Of a stretch of DNA of 64,000 nt, positions 1 through 9,730 are shown in pieces; position 1 is the stretch's first letter; each line of letters starts with the position of its first letter. The position numbers and the translations under genes are program-made. The stretch spans positions 310,001-374,000 of the forward strand of contig OY723324.1 of assembly GCA_963210315.1 (NCBI GenBank), given 5' to 3'. Under the pieces are notes generated by a model. The model had not been told where the DNA came from and did not search any database. It saw only the letters and a list, made by a program, of their open reading frames with translations. The DNA is from Rhynchopus euleeides. Its lineage: Eukaryota; Euglenozoa; Diplonemea; Diplonemida; Diplonemidae.

Positions 1-147
1 CATCCACATACATACGACACATGACACACCCAGCAGATCAGTTCTAACAACATCCCTAAGTATAGCTACCGAAACTGGTGAAGAAAATGCCCGGGCTCAC
101 ATTTCAGGTTTCAACGACAAGTTGCTGCACAGACCGGCGTGTTTCAA

Positions 148-606
148 ATGAGCCTTACCGCAGGAGCTCACAATGGCGGGGTGGAGGCAGCTGTGAGGGA
201 GGCCGGCTACAAGATGAAGCGCCCTCTGCTCCATGTTCTGTGGGGCAACTTCCTGGAGGCAACGGAGACACTGCCTCTGGACGAAGCCATGAGGCAATGT
301 TTGTGGCACCTTCGCACTTTATTTTGAAAACAAGGCAGCTGCCTTGTTTTCAAAATAAGGTGCGAAGGTGCTGAAGCCGCTCTGAAGCATGGCACCGACA
401 AGGTGAAGACCCTCCTCAAGTCAGCAAGGCCTTCCAACCTGTGGAGGCCCAAGCCTGCAGCAAAGAAGCCTGCCAAGAAGCCGGCTGCTAAGGCAGCCAG
501 CTCAACCTCGCAAAGAGGCGCCTTGTTGGAGACCTCTCCCGCAGCGCCGAGCGCCACGGACAGTGCGGTGGCAACACTCCTCGACTTCCTGATGCCACAG
601 GCCTAG
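148..606 (+). pseudogene. possible histone-H1-like ORF interrupted by a palindrome
   Basis: A + strand frame starts at an ATG at 148, runs to a TGA at 325-327 inside a 66-bp palindrome (306-371), and continues in the same frame after it to a TAG at 604-606. The part before the palindrome has no recognisable domain. The part after it is rich in Lys, Ala and Pro (PAAKKPAKKPAAK), as in the tails of histone H1-like or other basic chromatin proteins. The palindrome is 22 codons long, so the frame is kept and only an internal stop is added. This looks like a small gene disrupted by a palindromic insertion. It could instead be spacer with chance frames, and the true start may lie before the window. 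Confidence 0.3.
306..371. repeat. 66-bp near-perfect palindrome
   Basis: Two 33-nt arms meet with no spacer (centre AG/CT between 338 and 339) and differ at one base pair. The outer sequence is GCACCTTCGCAC on the left and its complement on the right. Transcribed, it would fold into a long hairpin. It could be a tiny MITE or foldback insertion. It sits inside an otherwise continuous reading frame. Confidence 0.85.
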
Positions 607-1165
607 AAGTCACGTCAGTCCATTCCGCCAGCACAGCAACCAGCCTGATGCCCAGTGCGTGGTTTGTTGATCAGAATTGTTGTTGTTCATGTTGAATTGT
701 TCTTTGTTCTCAGAGCCCGTAGAAGGAAATGAACAGAATCGCTGATCTTGCCCCAAGCAGCCTTGGAACAGATATCAGGTCAGCGAGCAGTGCCAGAGTT
801 GGCCTCAGACGGTCACTACTAAACACGCCAGGTTCGTAATACCCTTGCAACACCATCTTTATTCCACACGCCAACATGATCCACGTGATCAGCCGAGGCG
901 AATGGTGGCTTTGTTGCTCACCTGTGGCGGTCTTGTTGATTGGTGTGCTGCAGTACGCGGGTCGGCGGGCCGTGGCTTGGCGGTGGCGGTCGTCCCGCTC
1001 CGCGTCGGGGGCGAGCCCAGGCCCCCTTCCCCAACATGCTGCTGCTTTTGATGATTTACGTGGTATTGTGTGAGCAAGGTGGGTTCTGTCAGGACGGTGT
1101 ATGTTGCCGGGGGGGGGCGCGTGGGCTGCCATTGAGTTGCACGGAGTGTGTCAGTGCGTGCATTC

Positions 1166-1192
1166 TTCCCGGCGCGCGAAGCGCGCCGGGAA
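1166..1192. repeat. GC hairpin with GAA loop
   Basis: A perfect 12-bp stem (TTCCCGGCGCGC) encloses a 3-nt GAA loop and is followed by an A run. It belongs to a set of hairpins in this window with a TTC or GAA centre. The position does not follow a recognised gene closely, so a terminator role is not claimed. Confidence 0.8.
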
Positions 1193-1300
1193 AAAAATGC
1201 GCCACTCCAGCCGCCAAAAAAGCAGGGGAAAACACGACACCCCTACCACTAAAATCCTTACGAAAGAAGTACGAAATACGGGATGTCAATTACACCAATT

Positions 1301-1357
1301 GCGAGAAGGTGCTGGGAGATTTACTTTTCCATTCCCTCTCGACGATCAAACCCCCCC
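1301..1357 (+). repeat. dispersed 57-bp repeat, copy 1
   Basis: The block begins GCGAGAAGGTGCTGGGAG and ends CGACGATCAAA followed by seven C. It is identical over its length to the copy at 54227 and nearly identical to the one at 8692. A short CGAGA/TCTCG pairing spans most of it. Its nature is unknown; it is not a recognisable tRNA or 5S element. Confidence 0.8.
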
Positions 1358-2622
1358 ACGCTTCTCTACTATCCGTGTCCATTCTTTTGAGGTTCTTTCT
1401 TTAAGGGAGGTGTCCACCCGACACCCCCTCTCCACCCCCTCCCGAGCGCATCCAATGATTCCACCTCGCCCCGTTGGCCTGTCCGACAGGCAACGGCATG
1501 TGTGCTACTCTCCCATTAGGGGAAAGGGAAGGGGTTCGATGGGGCTGTTCACCACTCATCCCAAACGAAACAGCAGTGATGCTCATGAAGGGAAAGCGCG
1601 ACTGGTGTGAGGTGTGAAGGGGATGCTTATTGTTTTGTAGTGATGCAACACGCTGGGGGAGTGGAGGGGATGAGGTGTTTCAAGCACCTTGGCCCATGAT
1701 TTTTTTTGCCGTTCTATCCGAAGATTGCAGTGTGTTCATCTCACACGGAGAGTGTGCATGGCAATTCCGGGGAAGATCCCAGATTCTAACAAAGGCGTGT
1801 ATGTGTGACGAGCGGTGTTCTCATCTGAATCTGCTTGGCGCCTCCACCCTAAATAAGAGGCCCATCACTGCAGATGATGCGACACGACACGATACTATGA
1901 TGGAGCTGCAATGGCGCTGCCTTCGCATTTAAACTGCAGCAAAAAAAGGCGTATCATACCCCACACAGAATCGGTGTCTCGCTGTCGCAGTGTGTCACCG
2001 AGTGATGTCTGCCAGTGTGGTCAACCGAGTTGATCTTTCCCTCCCCCCCCTCGGGGCAACAGGTGTCGTGTCCACGATGTTGTTGTTCCGGGCTGCAAAT
2101 CGCCATCGAAAGGCCAACATGCAGCAAGGCTTGGGAGGAAAGTGGGCGGGGGGGTGAAGGGGGGTGGGCAAGGGGGGGGTGGTATACACAGTGGCAGAAA
2201 GAATAACTGATTTCAAGAAGTCAACCGAATGCTGAACGAACCCTCACGCCGTGTTTTGTATGGCACAGCGTGCGGGCGCTGTGTGCTGTGGCGAAGCGCC
2301 GCCTCTGATGTCTTTATCTTGTTAATTTACTACCAGCAGGCAGCAGCAGGAGGTCGAGCCCCACCCACCCCCACCCTCTCCGAGAGTCATTTGATTTGTC
2401 ACGCACAGGGATTGCAGTTTGAACTCGGGGTTGAAGGCGATGAGCCACATCCCACACACCACCGCCACCCCCCTCGCCAGGTGCCTTGTCAGCATACACG
2501 ACATCGTAACACAGCAGCGTTAACACACACACTCGGAGGCTTCTTTTCACAACACAACAACAGCCGTTGCCCCAATCCCAACCGTTGGTTTCACTTCTTT
2601 GCACGACCCTCTCCCAGTCAAG

Positions 2623-4215
2623 ATGAACCCGATGTTCGACGACGACTTCTTCAGCGGGTTCGGGATGACCCCGTTTGGCATGGGTCGTCTGCGCAGGAAC
2701 TCCGGGTCTGAGAGGCAGCCTGCGCAGCGCAGCGGTGCGTTCGGGCACCCCTTCTTCGACCAGCGTGCGCAGGACCAGCAGCTGCGCGAGCAGCAGCAGC
2801 AGCAGCAGATGGAGGAGCAGCGCCGCCAGGAGGACGAGCGCCACCAGGCTGAGGAGGAGGACCGCCGCCGCCGCATGCTGCAGCAGCGCAGGCAGCAGCA
2901 GCAGCAGCAGCAGCGCGTCGACCCCTTCGCGCAGATGTTCGGGGCTTCCCCCCAGCAGCAGCAGCAGCCGCAGCGCCGCTCCCCGCCCCCGCGGATCGCA
3001 ATCCCGCCCTCGCTGGCGCAGAACCCGCAGTTCCAGAGGCTGAGCCCCCGCCAGCAGCAGGAGTTCCTGCGCCAGGTCCTGGCCAGGCAGGAGCAGCAGG
3101 AGCAGCAGGAGGCGGAGCAGCAGAGGATGCAGCAGCTGCAGCAGATGCAGCAGCAGCAGCAGCAGCGCCGCTCCCCGCCCCCGCGGATGGCAATCCCGGC
3201 CTCCGTCGCGCAGAACCCGCAGTTCCAGAGGCTGAGCCCCCGCCAGCAGCAGGAGTTCGTGAGGCAGCTCGCTGCGAAGCAGGAGCAGCAGGAGCAGGAG
3301 CAGTTCAGGCAGCTCCAGCTGCAGCAGCAGCAGCAGCAGAGGGCCGAGCAGGCCGAGGCGCAGCGCCGCGAACAGGTGCTGGCCGATGCCCTGCAGCAGC
3401 AGCAGCAGCAGCAGCAGATGGAGGCAGCCGCTGCTGCACAGGCACAGCGTGCCAGGCAGATTGAGGCCGCTCGCAGGGCGCAGCAGCAGCAGCAGCACCG
3501 CATGGTGTGCGACCAGACGCAGACCAGCGACGACGAGGAGGCAGAGCCGGCACCCCACCGGACCGTCGACGAAGGGACGGAGACGGAGGGCGGGAACATC
3601 AAGCAGGGCGTTGCAACAGAGACGGAGACGGAGACCGCCCCTGTGGAGCCCGCGTCCCCCGCTTTCATGGACTGTACCGATGCTGGCATGGCGAACGCCG
3701 AGGAGAACGCAGGCCCGGTTGCGGATGACGACTTCGCTGACTGCGCCGAGACGGAGCAGGAGGCGGCAGTGATGCAGAAGGAGATCGAGGAGGCGTCGCA
3801 TGCGTCCACCGTGTCCTCCGACGAGGACATGGGGCTGGATGAGGGTGACGAGGCTGCCCCGTCGGGTGAGGCCCAGGCAGGTGAGGCGGCGGCTGAGGCG
3901 GAGGAGGAGGAGGCGACTGTGTCGCCGATGAAGTCCCTCGAGGAGATCGAGGCTATCAAGAAGGAGGCTGACGAGGTGGCGGCACACTGGGCACCCGAGG
4001 CGTTTGTCTCGCGCAACCCGAAGACCAACGATGCGGTGAAGAAGGCGCGGGCGTTCTACTCTGAGGGTCTCCTGCAGTGCGTCATCAAGCTCGATGGTGT
4101 CGATTCCCTGGGCGATTCCAACGTTCGCCAAGCGCGGAAGAGCGCCGTGAATGCAATGGAGAGGAAGGTCGAGGAGCTGAAGGAATGGGGCCAGAAGCAC
4201 GACGTCCTGGCGTGA
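2623..4215 (+). CDS. glutamine-rich BAG-domain protein (Hsp70 co-chaperone regulator)
   Basis: The 530-residue product ends in a BAG domain (about 437-525). Its last part contains LDGVDSLGDSNVRQARKSAV, matching the BAG family's 'LLKLDGI..GD..LR..RKSVV' helix, which binds the Hsp70 ATPase domain and promotes nucleotide exchange. The N-terminus (FDDDFFSGFG) is Phe/Gly/Met-rich and could be a substrate-like or client-contacting segment. The middle is dominated by Gln tracts encoded almost purely by CAG. A 64-residue unit with core RRSPPPR and AQNPQFQRLSPRQQQEF occurs twice in tandem (DNA from 2972 and from 3164). An acidic linker follows (about 300-440). The ATG at 2623 is the first in frame and sits in CAGTCAAG-ATG, the same context as the QCR9-like gene. 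The gene has one exon. The BAG call is solid; the client pathway is unknown. Confidence 0.82.
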   Translation: MNPMFDDDFFSGFGMTPFGMGRLRRNSGSERQPAQRSGAFGHPFFDQRAQDQQLREQQQQQQMEEQRRQEDERHQAEEEDRRRRMLQQRRQQQQQQQRVDPFAQMFGASPQQQQQPQRRSPPPRIAIPPSLAQNPQFQRLSPRQQQEFLRQVLARQEQQEQQEAEQQRMQQLQQMQQQQQQRRSPPPRMAIPASVAQNPQFQRLSPRQQQEFVRQLAAKQEQQEQEQFRQLQLQQQQQQRAEQAEAQRREQVLADALQQQQQQQQMEAAAAAQAQRARQIEAARRAQQQQQHRMVCDQTQTSDDEEAEPAPHRTVDEGTETEGGNIKQGVATETETETAPVEPASPAFMDCTDAGMANAEENAGPVADDDFADCAETEQEAAVMQKEIEEASHASTVSSDEDMGLDEGDEAAPSGEAQAGEAAAEAEEEEATVSPMKSLEEIEAIKKEADEVAAHWAPEAFVSRNPKTNDAVKKARAFYSEGLLQCVIKLDGVDSLGDSNVRQARKSAVNAMERKVEELKEWGQKHDVLA

Positions 4216-5927
4216 TGGAGGTACACAGGAATACAATCGTTTCTCATCCAGCATCAGTTTTCTTCCTCTTCTCAACACTATTCAACCGGGAGTCTATCGA
4301 CGCCCCCTGGAGGTTTTTCCTCGCCATGTGCCAGGCATTTTGCCTTGTTGTTTCATTGCTTAGCCGAATATGACCTGCTGGGGGGAGGGGGACAGCAGCT
4401 CTTGCTCTAGCCTGCCACTCCGCATTCCACAGTATTTTCTAACCTCGCCTCCTCCAATGGGTTTCTTCAAGAAGCATGTCCGGCCTGTTTGCGATTCCAT
4501 TGGCAGAGTCACCGAACCTCAAATCACAAGCCAAAACCACACTGAAAAAAATGCCAACGAAATACCTAGTTTGAGTACCGCCCCGCCACTACCTGGCAGG
4601 GGCTATGCTGACTGCATTTATTAGTGAAGGAAGAGAAGAGATCCTTCACTCCGTGTACAACAGAATGTGCCAGTGTGATATATCCTCTCTACTCTGGTTT
4701 CCTTCCTGCTCTCCTAGGAGCTGCAGGGAGAGAGGGGGCTGGCCCAACCAACACAAAAAACAAAACTATGTCCCCGAAAAAAAATGCAAAACGGTGCTCC
4801 CCTTTTTGATTCCATAACGCTGCTTCCCATCCCATCCCATTACCCCCTCTTCCTCGGGACCAAAGGGCCTCGCGCGAAGCTTGTTAAAAGCCTCCCTCAG
4901 CTCGGCCAGCCTGGTCCGTTGTTGCTGTTTTTTCCAGTTACTTTTTTTCGCCTTCTTGATTTTTCGTGTCTATTTCTCCTTTTTGTATTTGCCGTTTGTT
5001 GTCTTTTTTGTTTTTGCCTTCAAAAAACACAACACAAAATAAAACAAAGAGCACAGACACGCACCATTCATGATAAAGGCACATGCCATGTTGATTCAAC
5101 CTTTGTGGAGAGCACAAGCCGCGATCGAGCCCCTTCGTTAAACAAATGCAAAGAAATGGCTGACCCGTCTCGGCGTGTCAGTGCGTTTCCCACCCCTTCT
5201 CAAAAATAACACCAGAACGGCTCCACGTGCCCTCCCATTTCTGACTCTGCTGCTCCGAGGATTCACACGGCTGTGATGTGCCCCTCTCAAGACAACCCCT
5301 TTTCTTTTTGCCTTTTTACCCCGAACAACTTCGCTTGAGGGCCATCCAGAAAACATAGCCAGCTAACCCAATCCGTCCTCATGCGTGTTTCTAGTTTATA
5401 TTGACGTTTCGTTTGCTTCTCCCGTCCTCTGCTGCGCACTCCGCTGCCTTGCTCCTCTGCCCTTGTCGGGTTCGAGTGGGAGGAGGGGATGTCTGTGGTG
5501 GTGCCGGCGTTGGGGGGATGGCAGGCCACGAACGGGTTTGCTCAAGCAGCCCACACTGTTTTCCCGACCCCCCCCCCCCACACCAGCTAGGTTTCTACTT
5601 CTGACTTGTTTGTTATCTTCTTCACTGTTGCACAGGACGAAAAGTGCTGACACTATTCCGAACTAAAAAGCGCCACTCGTTTTTTTTGCAGGCATATTTT
5701 TCTTTCCCTGTGCACTCCAGAAGGCGCGAGGGTGGGGTGGGGGGTGGGGCTGTGTTACTGAACATGTTACAAACAAGCCACACAAGCGTCTTCCATCACA
5801 TGTCGAAGAAATAACAGGCAGCAGAAACCAAAAAAAAGTACACGGCGGCTGACTACACCCTCACCCCCCCTATCCCCCACCCCCCTCCCCTTAGACCCCA
5901 AACACATAAAACTGCAAAACGGGGCGA
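4216..5927. other. intergenic spacer
   Basis: About 1.7 kb between the BAG and PDE12-like genes. It is pyrimidine-rich with A runs, and no coding frame of convincing composition, RNA gene or inverted-repeat element was seen. It includes the 3' untranslated region of the first gene and the 5' region of the second. Confidence 0.6.
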
Positions 5928-8216
5928 ATGGAGGGAGGGGTCACACAGCTCTGTGATATCCTCACCACCACTACCACTACCACCACCGCCTGCCACCCCA
6001 CCCCCATCCAACAGGGTTGTGGTGCGGCGGCCTTCCCCACCCCCCACCACCCCACGTCCCACCCGATGTTGTCCCGACTCCGCACCATCCGGCTGACTGG
6101 GGCTGAGGCCCTGTCAGCCCTGCGCCGTGCTGAGAGTGGGCTGACCCCTTCGATCAGTGCGTCCTTCTCTGGCGACAATGTGGTGCTGACACTGCGGACC
6201 GGGATGCAGAAGCTGTGCTTTGTGCGGGAGGCGGCGGAATGTGTCGACGAGACGCTGCGCCGCATCGGGAAGAAGGTCGAGCCAGTCCTCCTGGGCCCAG
6301 CCCCGAAGAAGAAACCCGCAGTCACCTTCAACGAGAAGGGGGAGAAGGTGATCGACAAGACCCCGCCGAAGCCGCGCGTCCGCCTCGCCCTTGTCTCCTC
6401 CGGCACCGAGATCGGCAGCTCCAACGGGGAGAACTGCCCCAGCAACCTCGACACCTGGCGCCAGGCAGAGTCCCTCCTGTGCCACGAGCTCTGCCCCGAC
6501 TCCAATCAGGACCTCAAGGCCTTCTCCTTCCCTGTCCTGTTCGGCGTCCCGGAGGTGGGTGATGGGGTGCTGGATATCTCACACTCCACCACAGTGTACA
6601 CAGCTGTCCCGCAGCACATCATCGCAGCTCCGGGTTCCTCCGCGGAATCAGGGGGTGATGCCGCAGGTTCCGATGTGGTGTATCTGCCTCTGTGGTTCAC
6701 CGCGTCCGCCGCATCTTCCGACAGCTCCGCGGATGCTTCAAAGCAGAAGGCGAAGAAGCAGAAGAAATCTGCCGACCCGCCCGCCTTTGCAAACGCATCG
6801 GATCTGGCAGCACTCAACTCCCTGGAGTTCATCGGCACAGGCGAGGGTGTCTGCCTTAGCGCTGCCTCCGCAGGCAAGCGCCTCTACGCAGCTGTCATCC
6901 CCCTCCGGGGCAATGCTGCGGTGGACTCCTTCCTCGCAGCTGAGGGCAGCGCAGGCCCCCGCGACCCGAATGTCGGCATCCCGCACTACCTCGAGGTCTC
7001 CCCGAAGGCGATCGAGGTGCTGCCCCTGGACAGCGGCAGCTCCACCCCCGGGAGATCGGAGAGGTTCCCCGCCTCGCCCCCTGCGGAGGGTGTCGTGCGA
7101 TTCCTCACATACAACATACTGTACGACGGTGCCACGACGGTCTACTCCACAGGAAAAAGCATGTACCCCTATGCCAAGCCCGAGGTTGTGGACATCGCCT
7201 ACCGGAAGCAAGCGCAGATCTACGAGCTGCTGGGGTACAACCCATGCGTGGTTTGCCTCCAGGAGATGCAGTCATCTCTCCACGAGACCTTCTTCGCCCC
7301 GAGGCTGGCATCCGCAGGTTACGAAGGGATCCACCTCCCGAAGCTGGGGAAAGGGATGCGCGAGGGCACCTCGATTTTCTTCAAGGTGGGTGCGTTTGAC
7401 CTCGTGCAGTCCCCTCTCGGGTCTGACGGTTCCCTGCAGGGGAGCAGGTGCCCTGCGGCAAACCCGCAGGATCACGTGTTGGGAGGTGACGGGCTGATCG
7501 CCTCTCTGAAGGAAGAGCTTGCGGCCTTCCCCGAGAAGGCGTGGATCGAGCCGCTGGTTGCATACGCCACAGCCATCCCGAAGGTCGGTGAGGTGATTGA
7601 AAAGACATCAACCGTTGCGCAGATCGTCGCCCTCCGCGAGCGTGCGACGGGGAGGCTGGTTATCGTCGGAAACACACACCTGTGGTTCCACCCCAAGGGG
7701 AGCCATATCAGAGTGCTGCAGCTGTACATCCTCTGCAGCAGGATGGCTGACCTCGCGAAGGCTGTCGGTGGGTCTCCTTCCGACACCTGCTTTGTCCTGT
7801 GCGGCGACCTTAACTGCCAAGCCAAGAGCGCGCCGTACCGCTTCATGGTTGAAGGGGAGCTGCTGGAGGACCACCCCGCCTGGGATGCCGCGCCAGGTTT
7901 CGACTTCACACGGTGGGACTTCGACGGGGAGGTCGTTGCTGCGGAGGAGACTGCCGCGTCGGAAACTCCTGCCCTGGGGCCCCGTGTGGCCCATCACCTC
8001 GGGTTGAGCGACGCAACTCCCCAGTTTGAATACACCAACTTCACACCGGGGTTCACGGGGCGGCTCGACTATGTGATGCATTCCGCCAACCTGGCGGTGG
8101 CATCTCACCAGCCCCTCCCTGACAAACAGCAGCTCGCTGCTGAAGGGGGCGGGGTTCCCTCGACTCTGTTTCCTTCGGACCACCTCCCGGTCTGTGTCGA
8201 CCTGCGGCATGTGTGA
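5928..8216 (+). CDS. PDE12-like 2'-phosphodiesterase / poly(A) exonuclease
   Basis: The 762-residue, single-exon protein belongs to the exonuclease-endonuclease-phosphatase superfamily. Its catalytic half (about 390-760) follows animal PDE12 closely: RFLTYNILYD, YPYAKPEVVDIAYR, CLQEM with Glu446, NTHLWFHPKGSHIR, GDLNC with Asp627 and Asn629, NFTPGFTGRLDYV, and the terminal PSDHLP with Asp751 and His752. The variable N-terminal half contains two blocks (about 50-130 and 140-260) that match the family's layout in position. PDE12 removes 3' poly(A) from mitochondrial transcripts and cleaves 2',5'-oligoadenylate. The first ATG at 5928 gives a Thr/Pro-rich leader (eight Thr in a row); the ATG at 6066 (MLSRLRTIRL) gives a 716-residue protein with a basic, mitochondrial-targeting-like start and is an attractive alternative. 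The family call is strong; the mitochondrial location is inferred. Confidence 0.87.
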   Translation: MEGGVTQLCDILTTTTTTTTACHPTPIQQGCGAAAFPTPHHPTSHPMLSRLRTIRLTGAEALSALRRAESGLTPSISASFSGDNVVLTLRTGMQKLCFVREAAECVDETLRRIGKKVEPVLLGPAPKKKPAVTFNEKGEKVIDKTPPKPRVRLALVSSGTEIGSSNGENCPSNLDTWRQAESLLCHELCPDSNQDLKAFSFPVLFGVPEVGDGVLDISHSTTVYTAVPQHIIAAPGSSAESGGDAAGSDVVYLPLWFTASAASSDSSADASKQKAKKQKKSADPPAFANASDLAALNSLEFIGTGEGVCLSAASAGKRLYAAVIPLRGNAAVDSFLAAEGSAGPRDPNVGIPHYLEVSPKAIEVLPLDSGSSTPGRSERFPASPPAEGVVRFLTYNILYDGATTVYSTGKSMYPYAKPEVVDIAYRKQAQIYELLGYNPCVVCLQEMQSSLHETFFAPRLASAGYEGIHLPKLGKGMREGTSIFFKVGAFDLVQSPLGSDGSLQGSRCPAANPQDHVLGGDGLIASLKEELAAFPEKAWIEPLVAYATAIPKVGEVIEKTSTVAQIVALRERATGRLVIVGNTHLWFHPKGSHIRVLQLYILCSRMADLAKAVGGSPSDTCFVLCGDLNCQAKSAPYRFMVEGELLEDHPAWDAAPGFDFTRWDFDGEVVAAEETAASETPALGPRVAHHLGLSDATPQFEYTNFTPGFTGRLDYVMHSANLAVASHQPLPDKQQLAAEGGGVPSTLFPSDHLPVCVDLRHV

Positions 8217-8981
8217 TGCGGAGAGTCATGCTTGATATTGTGTGTGTTTTGTTTGCGTGGTTATATTTACAGCGCAGTCCCCCCGCGCCCCCCCCTGACA
8301 GGGAGCCCGCGCATCCACTGTTCGGCAGCAAGGAGGGCGCTCAGCTGGGGATGTTGTGATTTTTCTACCAGACGTGCCTTCTCTCTCTATCTACACAACA
8401 AAAGTACAGCCGCATGTGGGTGTGGTGCTCCTGTTGGCAGTTCACCCACTGGAGCAAACATGCAGTCAGCAGAAGTAGTCACCGAAGCGCCCTCATCCAC
8501 TAGCCATTGAAAGAGGGGCGCTGGCGGCAGACTAACGGGATGTACAGTGGGAGAGAGCGTCTTTGCCGTGCGTCTTTGCGAGCCATGCGGGATCGCCAGG
8601 GTAGGTTGGGAGCTCAACCAGGGTGGGTCGGTGCCCCCTCGTTGAGCAGAGGAGCCTGGAGCAGGTTTTACCCGCCCCTCCCCCCCCGTCGGCAAGAAGG
8701 TGCTGGGAGATTTACTTTTCCATTCACTCTCGACGATCAATCCCCCCCGTCGGAGGCGGGTGCCCCACACAGAGTTGCTGTTGTGAGGGCCAGAAGCGGG
8801 CGTTCAGATTTGCAGCCCCCTCCACCCCAAAAATAATCCGATTTTTCATAATCGGAAGGACACGCTGGTTGGGCGGGCCGTGGCCTCCGGTGCTTCCCAA
8901 GCCAAAGGAAATGCAGTGTAGACACCAGCCCACTCCCCTGGCAGGCACCGCGTGGGGACCGCTTCCCCTTTATCAGTCAAG
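8217..8981. other. intergenic spacer
   Basis: About 765 bp between the PDE12-like and QCR9-like genes. The only recognisable element is copy 2 of the dispersed repeat (8692-8748), 234 bp before the next start codon. No ORF of coding character was seen. Confidence 0.6.
8692..8748 (+). repeat. dispersed 57-bp repeat, copy 2
   Basis: Same block as at 1301 and 54227, with about three substitutions (GCAAGAAGG at the left end, ATTCACTC in the middle, CAATCCCC at the right). It lies 234 bp upstream of the QCR9-like start codon and in the same orientation as the gene. Confidence 0.8.
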
Positions 8982-9730
8982 ATGTTCTACCGTATGATCT
9001 ACCAGACTGTGATGTACCGCAGCTCGCACTACATGCTCTTCGTTGCGGGTCTTGCGTTCGCCTACGAGAACATCAACCGCAGCATCGCGTACAACATTTA
9101 CCACTCTGCGAACGACGGGGTATGTTGTCGGGGGAGGGGAGGGGAGGGGTGCATTGGCCCTGCTTTGGGAGAATGTACTGTGGCACGTGTGTGTCTCCCG
9201 ATCCCTGCTTCTGGAGTGCGGAGCTTTGGCACTGCTTCTTTGCATCTGGCATCCCCCCACCGACCCCTGTCACCCCCCTCACCCCGAGCAGAAGATGCAG
9301 TACCAGCTGCGTCGCTCCGTGAAGGACGCCTACGAGGCGGAGGGCGAGGCGGCCACGTGGAACTGGGGTATCCACACCGTCATCCCGTCTCCCAACAACG
9401 AGTATGTTGCCTGCCGTGTTGTCCCGTGTCGCATGCAGCGGTGGGGCTTTGGATGATGTGTAACAGCCATGACAAATAATGTTGAGGGAAGATGATCTTG
9501 AGCTGTCACGTGAATTTCTGGGGAGGGTGTGTGTGTGCCGAGCACACACCCCGCCCCCCCGCTTCGCCTGCATAACGAGTGAAGGGTAATCATTATTGTG
9601 CTCCCTTCAATTTCGATTTCACTGCCCCCCCGCTTCGAAGCGTGGCTTCCACCGTACACCCACAACCTCCCACAGCAACTTCCAGCTGCGGTCGGGTGAC
9701 CCGCGCTACCCTGCGAAGGAGGGCCAGTAG
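8982..9730 (+). CDS. cytochrome bc1 complex subunit 9 (QCR9/UQCR10)-like, three exons
   Basis: Exons 8982-9119, 9292-9401 and 9676-9730 join without shifting frame to give 100 residues. The first 46 residues hold one probable membrane helix (SHYMLFVAGLAFAYENIN), and NIYHSANDGKMQ follows across the first junction. This matches the QCR9 pattern of one helix followed by 'IYDHINEGKLW..IKHKY', seen here as DGKMQYQLRRSVKDAYEAE. The subunit stabilises the Rieske protein region of mitochondrial complex III. The usual family length is about 55-65 residues; here about 35 residues follow (TWNWGIHTVIPSPNN and beyond). Introns are 172 and 274 nt, both GTATGT...AG. The start is in CAGTCAAG-ATG context. Exon 3 was chosen because it continues the phase and ends soon after; the first two exons are surer. 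A different small inner-membrane subunit is possible. Confidence 0.62.

Larger units (their letters stand above)
607..2622. other. intergenic spacer
   Basis: No gene is supported here. The stretch contains a GC hairpin (1166-1192), a copy of the dispersed 57-bp repeat (1301-1357), several G or C homopolymer runs, and frames without recognisable domains. The last part before 2623 should hold the 5' untranslated region of the BAG gene. Confidence 0.6.

Noticed and set aside
2314..4278. 654-codon and 493-codon antisense open frames over the BAG gene
   Set aside because: They are Leu-, Cys- or Ser-rich shadows of CAG repeats on the other strand, with no domain or proper start; the sense strand has a clear BAG domain.
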